Source: Bedellia somnulentella
Lineage: Eukaryota > Arthropoda > Insecta > Lepidoptera > Bedelliidae
Reading direction: 5' to 3'
NCBI GenBank assembly: GCA_963576735.1
Contig: OY755177.1
Span: forward strand, 8,804,001 to 8,868,000
DNA length: 64,000 bases
Position 1 is the first letter of the stretch. Every line of letters begins with the position of its first letter. A model generated the notes under the pieces. The model worked only from the letters and a program-made list of their open reading frames with translations, had not been told where the DNA came from and ran no database searches. The position numbers were made by a program, and so were the translations under genes. Shown here in pieces: positions 31,176 through 41,100 of the stretch.

Positions 31176-31637
31176 TAAAAGGCTAGCCCGCTAGTAAAAT
31201 GAATTGTCGTCACCGAACGTTCAATCACCCGGCTGATTGAATGGTTAGCCCGTTGGTTTGAGCTGACGTTACATTCTTTTTCTGTTAAAATTTGTAGAAT
31301 AACTGTTTAAAAAAGATTGAAATTATGGAAATTTCAATAAATAAATTATTACAGAGTTAAAATTAATACATAAGAGTACTTTATATTTTTATATTAATGT
31401 TCATTATTAATAAGTCGGTACCTGTTTGTACTTTTAGTTACTGTGGCAAAGCTTTGTGCCATTTAATTATTAATATTGTATTAAATGAATATAATTAAAG
31501 TATTGCCGACATAAGAAGTACCTACGAAAAAATATTTTAGTCATAGTCACCCTAGATAACCACACGGCAATACAACGTTCTGCCAAGTGGTTGGACGTTG
31601 TGTTCAACTAAATGGCTGTCTGAAGTTTAGCCCTTTG
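31176..31637. other. Spacer between the inverted arm and the Dong-like element
   Basis: GGCTAGCCCG-type motifs recur at 31180-31250; the rest is AT-rich. Confidence 0.4.
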
Positions 31638-31681
31638 ATAATAATAATAATATGGCGTAGGGATGTGACGACCCCACCGCC

Positions 31682-31798
31682 CATTGTTGGAATGGCAGGA
31701 TGACATGTCTACCAGCTTGCCATTCCAGCAATGCAAATAGTCAGCGCTTGAGTTTGTAGATGTTGACCGTGTCTACAAACTGGTCTCAGCGCAAAATA
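31682..31798 (+). promoter_or_regulatory. Structured 5' leader of the Dong-like element
   Basis: Two strong stems are visible. 31682-31697 pairs with 31718-31733 (ATTGTTGGAATGGCA against TGCCATTCCAGCAAT). GTTTGTAGA pairs with TCTACAAAC inside an outer GCGC/GCGC stem (about 31752-31798). Several R-type LINEs carry an HDV-like self-cleaving ribozyme at the 5' end. I see stems but cannot draw the required double pseudoknot, so ribozyme activity is only a possibility. Confidence 0.45.
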
Positions 31799-31862
31799 GA
31801 GCAATAACGGTCTCCCCGGGGCAAGTGAGCGAAAACCCGGGTGAATCTTCGCTCATCGTAAA

Positions 31863-33779
31863 ATGGACAGTAATAGCAACGATGAGCGAATAGGGCCGCT
31901 CCCCAGGGGTTATCGCTGGGGCGCGTCTGGAGCTGGGGCTGGACGTGGCAGCATGCGGTCCCCCAGCCGCGGCAGACCGGCCCGACCACCTGGTCGGTCT
32001 GCTCGACCACCTCAGCCACCAGATGGCTTGGCAACGGTTGGGACTGGGGCAACTCAGTCCCAGCAATCGGTGCCCGCCGCTGGTGGAACAAGGCGCCGCA
32101 TGGCATGGACGGTTGAAATGAATAGGAATGCCATGCGGGCCTATATTAGGGCCTCGGGTTCAAGAACTGGACGGACGGGTTATCGGGCAGCAATGTACCG
32201 CGAATTTCTGCGGCTGGAGCCCAATTTGACCGTCACAGAACAAAACCTGGCGGATCGAGTTCGGTACATACAGCGCTCAGAACTTTTTAGCACTACCGAA
32301 CTCGAACAATTGCGACGCGAGGCTGTTCCCCCGCTAGACGAAGAGCCACCTTTGCAGGTTCTCCCTCCAGTCCCTGAACGGGAAGTACGGAGGGAGCCAA
32401 TTGCTAACCTGCCGGATGTGGGTGGTGCGGAAAGCGATTGGGGAACAGTCTCCCTGGATTTGGATTTGGTGAGGAGCGCACTCGAAGAGACGATCCTGGA
32501 ATATCGCCAAGTGCCTCTCGAAAGGAGGCCAAGGCTGCCCCGAGTTCCTCTCAGCATCAAGGTTCGGGATGTCGTTGAGGCCGTCAATAACATGCTGCCC
32601 TCATTTTTGGAGAGCAGCATGGACCTTTGGGATACGGATTCAATTCTCTTTGGCGCCGCAATGACAGTTTGTCAATTTGTCGGCGTCAGGATGCCACCAA
32701 CAAGAGCTGGTGGCTCCCGCCAGGCTGGCGGTACTAGTCCCAGGACTAGAACTAGACCAGCCTGGATGAGGCGGATTGAAAGCCGTATCACAAGGGCCAG
32801 GGTCCTCATCGGCAAACTGACCAGCTTCAGATCAGGCAACAATAGGCCGAGGGTGGTGCGCTTCGTCAGGGAGGCATTCCCTGGTGAGAATGTCTTTGAC
32901 AACTCACCGGAGTTTGCCTGTAGACTGGTGGAGCGCATCGATGATCTGAAGCAGAAGATCGCTGCTTGGGGTAAGCGAATTAGGCGATATTCTGAAAGGG
33001 TAAAGAGGTACCAACAGAATCGTCTCTTCATGAGTGACCAGAAGAAGTTCTACAGAACTTTGGAGCGTCCCGATGTGGTTTCGACGGGTCAGCGACCGGA
33101 AAAAGCAGATGTAGTTGCCTTTTGGCGTGGGCTTTGGTCGCTGCCTGTTGATCACGATGAGGGCCGATGGTTCGAGGCGGTCGAGGGAGCGTGCGAATCC
33201 ATAGCGCCTATGAACCCCGTCAACATATCCGAGGAGGATGTGGTGGCTGCGATCCGTAAGGCTCCGAACTGGAAAAGTCCGGGGCCGGACGGATTGCACC
33301 ATTACTGGTTGAAGGGGTTCACGCGCTGTCACGCTACTCTCGCCCGTCAGTTCCAAAGCGCCCTCGAGAGTGGGACGCTCCCGAACTTCTTAACTACTGG
33401 GGTCACTCATTTAGCTCCAAAGAGCGAAGCTACCGCGGATCCATCACAATACCGCCCCATTACTTGTCTTTGTACAATTTACAAGACCTTGACATCCGTT
33501 CTGAGCTCCAAAATTACTCAACACATTGTTGATAACAATGTGATCTCTGGAGCTCAGAACGGATGTAGGGGCGGTAGTCGCGGTAGCAAGGAGCTGCTCC
33601 TCATCGACGCTATCGTAGGCCAACTGGTCAAACGCAACCGTCGGAACTTCTCCGCTGGCTGGATAGACTACAGGAAGGCGTTCGATTCGGTACCTCATTC
33701 ATGGCTCATGAGGGTCCTCGAGCTGTACAAAATTGAAAGTACAGTTCGACACTTCCTCGGTGCTGGAGAACGATCCTGA
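31863..33779 (+). pseudogene. Dong-like ORF, 5' part (N-terminus and reverse transcriptase start)
   Basis: Open for 638 codons from the ATG at 31863, ending at a stop caused by a frameshift. The N-terminus is Arg/Pro-rich (about 20-60), followed by an acidic stretch. The reverse transcriptase begins near 455 with ISEEDVVAAIRKAPNWKS and GPDG. It has YRPITCLCTIYK near 530 and the first catalytic Asp in WIDYRKAFDSVPHSWL at about 600-615. This enzyme copies its own RNA at a nick in the target. The sequence after LGAGERS continues in the next frame with ILSLDGQRM, so a one-base indel near 33770 broke it. Style and motifs fit the R4 clade (R4, Dong) rather than R1 or R2. Confidence 0.85.
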
Positions 33780-33781
33780 GT

Positions 33782-34933
33782 TTAGATGGTCAGCGGATGA
33801 CGGACGCGGATGACCAAATTGATATAAGGCGAGGGATTTTCCAGGGCGATTGCCTGAGTCCAGTGTGGTTTTGCTTGGCCCTGAATATTCTAAGTACACT
33901 CTTGGAGAGTTCGGGGACGGGCTTTCAGTTTCGGAGAGGCGGACCACGCTTGCCTCATCTCCTTTACATGGATGACCTGAAGCTTTACGCCCCCACGGCT
34001 GACAGATTGGCGGAGCTACTGACGATCACTAATGATTTCAGTGGTTCCGTCAAGATGGAGCTCGGGGTCGATAAGTGTGCGGTCATTCATGTTGAGAAGG
34101 GGCATGTCGTGCACTCTGATGGTGTCGATGTCGGCACCAATCATTTGAGGGCACTCTCCGAGACTGAAACATACCGGTATCTGGGCATGTCACAAACCAT
34201 CGGTGTGAAGGTGGCAGACGTGAAACAGGGTGTTTGCGAGGAGTTTTATGAACGCCTGAAAAGTGTGCTTAATAGCTACTTGTCAGGCGTTAATAAGATC
34301 CGAGCCATTAACTCCTGGGTCATGCCTGTACTGATGTACACGTTTGGCGTGCTCAGATGGACTCAGTCCGAACTAGACGCTCTGGACAGACGAGTCCGCA
34401 CGATGATGACCTCTCATCGAATGCATCATCCGAGATCGTCGGTTATGAGATTGTATATCCCGCGGAAGTGTGGTGGTCGAGGCCTCTTGAGTGCCAAAAC
34501 CATGCACAACCGCGAGGTATGCAACCTCAGAAACTATTTTTTGACGATGACGGATGATAGTATTCGGGACGATAGTATCACGGACAGGACTATTCTAGCG
34601 AATAAGCCTGATATCGTGGTATGGGATCGGTCGCAGTCGAGGGTATTTCTAGTGGATGTCACTATCCCTCATGACGAGGGTCTCGTGAAAGCCGAAACCG
34701 AGAAGCGTCGGAAATATCTCGATCTGGCCCACGAGATCACCGACATGTGGGGTGTGACTTCGACAGAAATAATCCCAATTGTTTTGTCCGCGAACGGGTT
34801 AATTCCTACCAGCCTCGCGACCAACTTGAGGCGGTTGGATTTCTGTGGCGTGTCGGTTCCAGCACAAATGCAGAAAGCGGTGCTGCTCGATACGGCTCGG
34901 ATCGTCCGTCGGTTCTTGAACCTGACTCCCTGA
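33782..34933 (+). pseudogene. Dong-like ORF, 3' part (reverse transcriptase palm and restriction-like endonuclease), internally deleted
   Basis: Continues in another frame. RRGIFQGDCLSP and the catalytic LLYMDDLKLYAP (33950-33995) complete the reverse transcriptase. The thumb reads to about VCNLRNYFLT (34545). The sequence then jumps to ITDRTILANKPDIVVWD. By comparison with copy 2 at 35048-35200 and with known R4 proteins, a Cys/His finger and its surroundings are missing here. The restriction-like endonuclease motif KPDIVVWD...VFLVDVTIP (Pro-Asp, then Asp) follows at about 34605-34660 and should nick the TAA target. With the frameshift and deletion the copy is dead. The frame reads through to a stop at 34933. 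Confidence 0.85.
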
Positions 34934-35047
34934 CCCCGACCGACTGTGCTTTTGTTGGGGAGTACCGCCTCTCCCATTTAAAATTTATGTTTTCATTTTC
35001 GGCCATGGGAGAGGCGAGGAACTAAAATTCATGCCTAAAATAATAAT

Positions 35048-35640
35048 AACCAAGCAGCCAAAATCCTGCATCAGGAGCTCGCTCTGAAATACGGACTCTT
35101 GCAACAGAGGCTGCCGTATTACAAGTATCTGCCGGAGCCAATCCTAGAAAACGACCGTGCCAAAATCTATTGGGACCGATCCGTTATCACGGACAGGACT
35201 ATTCTAGCGAATAAGCCTGATATCGTGGTATGGGATCGGTCGCAGTCGAGGGTATTTCTAGTGGATGTCACTATCCCTCATGACGAGGGTCTCGTGAAAG
35301 CCGACACCGAGAAGCGTCGGAAATATCTCGATCTGGCTCACGAGATCACCGACATGTGGGGTGTGACTTCGACAGAAATAATCCCAATTGTTTTGTCCGC
35401 GAACGGGTTAATTCCAACCAGCCTCGCGACCAACTTGAGGCGGTTGGATTTCTGTGGCGTGTCGGTTCCAGCACAGATGCAGAAAGCGGTGCTGCTCGAT
35501 ACGGCTCGGATCGTCCGTCGGTTCTTGAACCTGACTCCCTGACCCCGACCGACTGTGCTCTTGTCGGGGAGTACCGCCTCTCCCATTTAAAATTTATATT
35601 TTCTTTTTCGGCCATGGGAGAGGCGAGGAACTAAATGTCA
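35048..35640 (+). mobile_element. Dong-like element copy 2, 5'-truncated, in tandem
   Basis: Begins directly after the TAA tract that ends copy 1, inside the ORF (open from about 35048 to 35542). It keeps the region copy 1 lost (ILHQELALKYGLLQQ, YYKYLPEPILENDRAKIYWD) and the endonuclease motif. From 35187 it is almost identical to 34577-35025. It ends GAGGCGAGGAACTAAA and is followed by (AAT)n at 35644-35665. Two insertions into one microsatellite, with truncation of the second, explain the layout. Confidence 0.88.
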
Positions 35641-35817
35641 TACATAATAATAATAATAATAATAAAATGTATTTATTTTCTCTCAACACAAAGCAAAAAG
35701 TCACAAAAATATGTTTAGTTTACAGTATAAGTCTTTGTGGCGAGAGCTGGTGTCTTTACTAGGTTTCCCTGTATGACAGATCACCAGCCCCCCCCCCTTC
35801 TATACAACTTCTTCTTT

Positions 35818-35893
35818 ACTAGGAGCCGGCGTTTAATTAAGCGGTTAGCTGCTTTGTCAGCTGGCTGGTTTAATCAGTTGGCTGCGACATATA
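35818..35893 (-). repeat. 76-bp inverted repeat, right arm
   Basis: Reverse complement of 31100-31175 with a few mismatches; 4.6 kb separate the arms. Flanking sequence on the outer side differs after GTATATGTCGC. Confidence 0.85.
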
Positions 35894-36244
35894 CACTCTT
35901 ATATGTCTATAAGAGTGTGCGCATATTCGCTTGTTCGGCTAGGCGGCCCGTTTACAGGTACCAGATAGAAAAGGTAGCTAAAAGCATAGCTTAGTTTTCT
36001 TAAATTCTAAGTTATGATTTTTGTATATGTAGTAGCTTAGTAAAAAATCTGATAACAAATAAATATTTTATATTGACAGACCGTTTCTGTCGGCGGTAAT
36101 TCCTCCCAGACGCTTTGAACATGATAAAAATATACATGAACTTTTGTTATATTTAAAGTCTTCAACTTCATATATTATGCTGAGGAGACTATTTTAATAC
36201 CTTTTGTGTACAGCCAGACCAATCCGAATTGCCAAACATTTTCC
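35894..36244. other. Spacer
   Basis: A small TATATGTC/GACATATA palindromic spot lies just outside the arm. Nothing else seen. Confidence 0.35.
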
Positions 36245-36638
36245 CAGACACAATTTAAATTTGTATTATACCCCAGAGACAATTATTTTTTTCGCTTATA
36301 AAGGGTTTGTTTTCGTCGAGAATATTATAATTAAAGTCACCGCCTATAATAACGTCCCACTTTTGATACCTTTTATTTATATATAAAAGAACTTTACGTA
36401 CTTGAGTTAAGAATGTTTCTCCCTGTCTTCCATTATGGTAAATAGCGATTAATACAATATTTAGTTTAGTCACAGTCACTGCAGCGATTTCTATAACATA
36501 TTCAATAGACTTATCGTTTATTTCTTGCACTTCGATGAATTCCAAATCCTTGTGTAGTCAGATGCGAACGCCGCCCCCTACTCTTATTTTTCTGCAAAAT
36601 GTTGCCGCCATGGTATATCCCGTAAAGTTGATCATTTG
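36245..36638 (-). pseudogene. LINE endonuclease fragment (inverted 5' part)
   Basis: Minus-strand translation gives INFTGYTMAATFCRKIRVGG, a stop, then LEFIEVQEINDKSIEYV and an end with VIIGGDFNYNILDENK. This is the middle of an APE-type endonuclease: GGDFN is the conserved catalytic block with the Asp. Such an enzyme nicks target DNA for target-primed reverse transcription. The open frame is 36545-36255. It lies head-to-head with the reverse transcriptase tail at 36650. Confidence 0.7.
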
Positions 36639-36649
36639 TAGTTAGTCTT

Positions 36650-37645
36650 CGAAAAAATTAACGTAGTAAATGAAGCAACGTTATTGGGAATTAACATTGA
36701 CTCCCATGTTTATTGGAAATCCCATGTTAGTAGAATTAAATCCAAATTAAGTAGTTTTGCGTACGCTTTGCTAGAAGTAAAGAAAACAACGAGTACAGAA
36801 ACCGCGCGTATCACTTATTTCGCATATGCGAACTCCTGGCTGAGCTACGGCATAATACTATGGGAAAATAGCACCCACTCGTCTCAGGTATTTATTATGC
36901 AAAAAACACTAATTAGAATTATTGCAAATATCACAGAATCGGATTCTTGTAGGCCTTATTTTATTAAATATGACATACTTACATTGACTGGTGTATATAT
37001 CCTAGAAATTGGTACATTCGTTCGTGACAATCAACATTTATACACTAAAAGAAAAGATATAGACACACCATACATACTTAGACACCCAAACAAATTGCAG
37101 ATGCCGGTTACACGCCTACACATGCAGTCGTGTAACGCACACATAATTTCAATAAATGTTTACAACAAGTTGCCCAACAAACTCAAAAGAACTGAAAATT
37201 ATTAAAAATAAATTTCCCGAACAGTTGAAAAAACTACTTATAAAAATATGCTATTACTCGGTAAAAGAATACTTAAACGACGAAACATTGAAATAAATTA
37301 TATTTTATTAGACTTATTCGAATAGCCGTTGACCAAATAAAAATGACATTATTAATATTTACTTAAAAAAAATATAATAATATATATATATTAAAATATT
37401 TAGATTTGAAATTAATAAAATTATTACTATGACATAAGAGGAATAAATCGTATTATTACTATGACTTGACATTTCTAATACTCACTATGATGGATATTAT
37501 TATTAATGACAGATTTGATAAGATAATTATTTAATCCTCTCTTCCATTTTACTATACCAGACAGGGTCCATAAACACTAATGTAAAATGATATAACAGCT
37601 GTATACAACTTTATGGATTGCAAAAATAAATGAAATGAAATGAAT
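36650..37645 (+). pseudogene. LINE reverse transcriptase C-terminus and 3' end
   Basis: Open frame 36684-37205 reads LGINIDSHVYWKSHVSRI, YANSWLSYGIILWENS, QKTLIRIIANI and SCRPYFIKYDILTLTGVYIL. It aligns with the C-terminal part of jockey/CR1-like reverse transcriptases. A frameshift near 37195 moves the end (FPEQLKKLL, YYSVKEYLND) to another frame. The 3' end is (AAATG)n at about 37620-37645. No catalytic YADD block is present; the middle of the protein is missing between this piece and the inverted endonuclease. Confidence 0.78.
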
Positions 37646-37684
37646 TGAAATATTCCTCAGGAACTTGTGTGAGTTGAGTGGGGA
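37646..37684 (-). repeat. Family S2 repeat, left piece split by S3 copy A
   Basis: AATATTCCTCAGGAACTTG and GAGTTGAGTGGGGAAAAGAT match S2 in reverse. It resumes after the S3 insertion at 38067. Confidence 0.65.
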
Positions 37685-37696
37685 AAAGATTGTAAA

Positions 37697-38054
37697 TTTA
37701 AATATTTTTGTTCATGAAAACTTCATGTGGGGATTATTACTAATAAATAAAGAATAAATAAAGGAAAGAAAAATTTCGACACTAGCGGGAATCGAACCTG
37801 CGACCTCGGGTATACGCCCCGACGCTCTGTTTTATTATTAAAATTCAATTACAATTAGTAAAAATTCGGAGGTAGGAAACGCAAACACTACTTAAACGTG
37901 TAAAAGAAATAAAGGATAGAAGAATTTCGCGCTGGCAGCCATTGACACGGTAGCTCAATTGGCAGAGCGTCGGGGCGTATACCCGAGGTCGCGGGTTCGA
38001 TTCCCGCCTGTGTCGAAATTTTTCTTTCCTTTATTTATTCTTTATTTATTAGTG
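37697..38054 (-). mobile_element. Family S3 inverted-dimer tRNA SINE, copy A
   Basis: Flanked by a 12-bp duplication, AAAGATTGTAAA (37685-37696, 38055-38066). On the plus strand it runs: end module TTCATGAAAACTTCATGTGG, arm AATAAAGGAAAGAAAAATTT, a partial tRNA-like segment on the minus strand (about 37778-37830), a centre, a full tRNA-like segment on the plus strand (37944-38014) and an opposite arm TTTTCTTTCCTTTATTTATT. The full tRNA-like part lies on the side away from the end module. Confidence 0.82.
37944..38014 (+). pseudogene. tRNA-like sequence in S3 copy A
   Basis: Folds as a cloverleaf: acceptor GACACGG pairs with CTGTGTC, D-arm GCTC/GAGC, anticodon stem TCGGG/CCCGA with loop GCGTATA, T-arm GCGGG/CCCGC with TTCGATT. 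A-box TAGCTCAATTGG and B-box GGTTCGATTCC could drive RNA polymerase III. Loop position 33 is C, not the invariant U, and the unit sits in a SINE, so it is not a decoding tRNA gene. The formal anticodon would be GTA. Confidence 0.8.
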
Positions 38055-38066
38055 AAAGATTGTAAA

Positions 38067-38205
38067 GTAAATATTTTTGGTAATAGGTCTCCAACAGAAA
38101 ACATTTACCACACCACCCAGTAATCACCTAAAAGTCCCAACACCCTTAGTAACAGCTACGGGTTGAAATGGGGTATTGATTTTGGGAAGCTGACACTACA
38201 CAGCA
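38067..38205 (-). repeat. Family S2 repeat, right piece split by S3 copy A
   Basis: Resumes with TTTTTGGTAATAGGTCTCC, then AAAAGTCCCAACACCCTTAG and GCTGACACTACACAGC, the S2 5' end in reverse. Confidence 0.75.
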
Positions 38206-38209
38206 AAAT

Positions 38210-38796
38210 TAATGCATTTATTAATATAGAAATTTACGGTTTTCACGAGCAAACGCTACACTCTCTTACACTTTAAGAAGCAACATTTTATTTTTGCCGT
38301 CCAAAATGCAGCACGTTATTTTTAAAAACTTAACAAGCATAATATTTTTAACTCTTCATCATTTATTATACCAGCCATTAATGTACCTGCTGCATGTACC
38401 TGCGGTTCTGCAATAGTTCTAATAGTAAAATTTTCCTTATATCAAATGAAACATTTAAAACATTCATACATAATTTCTCTTGTAATTCTGTCCCTAGCTA
38501 TCTAACTGTAAACTGCATGACGAGCGTTTGTATAAATGAAATGGTAATGTTAGGTATAAACCTTGCTTATTATGAAGCGAGCTTCTATCTGGAATACAAA
38601 GAGATCCCGAGGGATTGCATAAAATTAACAGCTGCTAGTAAAAACTACGATCTACGCTGGTAAAACTATTACAGATAATCTCATTGTTATCCCTTTCCTA
38701 AACCCTTTTAAGGAATGCTAAAATTATTGCAGTTCTACATAGATTATATTTTTTATTAAATTTTAATATATTTTACCACGTTGTTAAATAACATTC
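38210..38796. other. AT-rich region
   Basis: An 89-codon frame (38394-38663) is open but shows no motif; it could be a remnant of a LINE or of nothing. Confidence 0.35.
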
Positions 38797-38812
38797 AATC
38801 AGCGATATTCAT

Positions 38813-38976
38813 AATAAATAAAGGAAAGAAAAACCTCGACACAGGCGGGAAATGAACCCGCGACCTCGGGTATACGCCCCGACGCTCTGCCAATTGAGGT
38901 TTTTCTTTCCTTTATTTACTCTTTATTTATTTTAGTAATAATCCCCACATGAGGTTTTCATGAACAAAAAGATTTA
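38813..38976 (+). mobile_element. Family S3 SINE, copy B (short form)
   Basis: Flanked by a perfect 16-bp duplication, AATCAGCGATATTCAT (38797-38812, 38977-38992). The tRNA-like part (minus strand, cut in the D-arm) lies directly between arms AAGGAAAGAAAAACCTC and GAGGTTTTTCTTTCCTT, a perfect inverted repeat of at least 23 bp counting the adjoining bases. The end module (CCCCACATGAGGTTTTCATG) is at the right. It lacks the centre of copies A and C. Confidence 0.85.
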
Positions 38977-38992
38977 AATCAGCGATATTCAT

Positions 38993-40500
38993 GTTATGAT
39001 TTAATAATAAATAATAGTTTTGACTGAAAATTTGTGTTAGTACCGATTCGTTATTGCAATGGCGTGAGAAATACTTATTCTTTAATATTTTTGTTTGTAG
39101 ATGAACTTATGGCTTCTTTGTAGTTTAAATATTGTACTAGTATCGTTGATAAATAGTGTTATTGGGTTTCAAAATATTGTTTATTTTGTTTACATATTTT
39201 CTGTGTTTGTGTAAGATTAATTTTGTGTGCCTACAATGGTGAATAAACGTCTCTTTTTTCTTTTTTATAAATACTAACTACACTATGTAACATTAGCATG
39301 CATCTAATGGTTTTTTTTAACCAGCGGCAAGCTATATTTCGGTTCAATAATAATTGAGAAATGTTTAGTATTCTCATTATATTCTGTCTAAAAAGTTACG
39401 GAAGTTAATAATCAGTTAAGTTAATTATCTTTATAGTTGCGTCCTAATAAATAAATTGTAATATATTCTTTTTGTAAAAGTGATGTGGATATGATTTTGT
39501 GTTTTGAGCCCTATCCTGACAGGCGTACTTATATGCAGTTTGCACATATGAACTAAGACAAACTCACTTAGCTCCTATTCTCTGACCTTTCATTAACCGA
39601 TATATGCTAAAGATTTTGCTATAAATAGCACAAACAGGATCAGTGAAATTTTTACATATTCAATGATTTACAACAACTTGATCGAAGTAAGGATCTTAAG
39701 AAGTTTGAAACTTTGTTGAAGATATAATGAGATATTTTGTTTCATTGCTCTCTTTTTACTTTGTTCTCCTTTTAAGTTACATAGCCAACAAGTATGAAGT
39801 CCTTATTTATAGGTAGGTGCCCTGAGGTAATAAATAATCTGAGGATTTCTGAGGTATCCTCAGAATTACAAACACCTCAGCCATTTTCAGAGGTTGAATA
39901 CGGAAAGATGATAAAATCAAGGATTCCAGAAAAATTAATGAATAAACTTAGATTTGTATAAAAAAAATAACAATACATACCATATATTCGTTTACTAGTG
40001 CTAAAAATTGCTGAAATTAAATTAAGCAATTGAATAATTTGATAAATATTTTAAAAGGTAGGCCCAGTAATATTAAAATGATGTAATGCAAAAAATATAC
40101 CGAGAGTCTGCCTTTGTCTTACTCGTTTGACAAAACGTAGGTTCTTGAATAAAATCTTAATATACGGAACTCATTGTGCGTAACACCAACTCTTATATTT
40201 TTGGCTAGTATTTATTAAAGTTGCCATAATAAATCATTTACTTTTATTTTTTTGCCATTGGCAAGTATAATTTTAAGTAATTACTCCTTGCCACCACTGA
40301 TATAATTCTTAGAAAATGTAGCCAGATGATAAAAATAACTAATTATTCAGGAATTCTTTGAAGTTGAGGCTTAAATATATACCTTCTCAAATTTTATCTA
40401 ACTAATGATTTTGTCCCAGGGTTTCCCTTACAACCACGTCTGATCCTTAAGTCGCCTCATACGTGCAACAAGATAAAACACAAAGCATTGCTATTCAAAA
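38993..40500. other. AT-rich region, no gene seen
   Basis: A worn S2-like spot near 39865-39915 (ACCTCAGCCATTTTCAGAGG). No supported gene. Confidence 0.4.
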
Positions 40501-40760
40501 CCAAGGCCACTTCTCGTTTTAAAAATAAGCATTAATATTGTTTGGGCGTATAGAGAGAATGTGGTTGGTAATGTTAGAAAATAAATACCATGGAGGACAC
40601 ATTTAGATCGAACGGAGAATGTGCTAAAAACCAAGGCTTCCGAAATGTAAAGACTATTAGGGAATGTATGTGAATGACAACAATGATGAATGTAGGCGAA
40701 GGTCGAAAGTTTTGCCTGGTTCGTAGAATGCATGGCGTGAGTACATGTATCTATGTATGT
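40500..40760 (+). repeat. LINE family L-A, degraded 3' fragment
   Basis: ATGTTAGAAAATAAATACCATG and GGAGGACACATTTAGATCG parallel the GRPRRTHLD region; the end is GCATGGCGTGAGTACATG. Heavily mutated. Confidence 0.55.
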
Positions 40761-40939
40761 ATTCTATATGAAGTGTAACGTTTCGAATGAGTTTATACTT
40801 GTACAATTTTCACCGGTAGAAAAACATCAAAAGGTAAAATAAATTAGATTTTATTATTATATTATTAATTAGGTTTTATAAAAAAATATTTTTTTCTGCA
40901 GTTTTCACTAATTTATAATACTTTTTTTAAACTTGAACT

Positions 40940-41040
40940 CAAATGATCATGCCGTATATCCCCGAAGGAGTTGGCAGAAGTAGCTGCGCCACCTAGTGTA
41001 GGTACTAACGATTTACTTGGACAGTTCTGTTCATAGTTTA
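40940..41040 (-). repeat. Family S1 SINE fragment
   Basis: CGTATATCCCCGAAGGAGTT, GGCAGAAGTAG and GCGCCACCTAGTGT match the 3' third of S1. Confidence 0.55.
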
Positions 41041-41100
41041 TGAGTTTCTGGTAATAAAAAAAAAAGTTGAGAGTACTATGCATGGAGACACATATGTGAC

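Larger units (their letters stand above)
31653..35038 (+). mobile_element. R4-clade (Dong-like) non-LTR retrotransposon, copy 1
   Basis: Starts right after an (ATA)n tract (31638-31652) and ends at AATAATAATAAC (from 35038). TAA repeats are the known target of Dong in Bombyx mori. The 5' untranslated part (31653-31862) is rich in stable stems. The coding part is GC-richer than the surroundings, with one frameshift near 33770 and an internal deletion before the endonuclease. A 5'-truncated second copy follows at once (35048), and a third 3' fragment lies at 50880. Confidence 0.88.

Noticed and set aside
31773..33698. Several long minus-strand frames opposite the Dong-like ORF
   Set aside because: They are antisense shadows of a GC-rich coding region and resemble no protein family.
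37944..38014. A genuine tRNA gene (formal anticodon GTA)
   Set aside because: The cloverleaf is complete, but position 33 is C instead of U, no intron is present as expected for eukaryotic tRNA-Tyr, and the same unit recurs in truncated and inverted forms inside SINEs.
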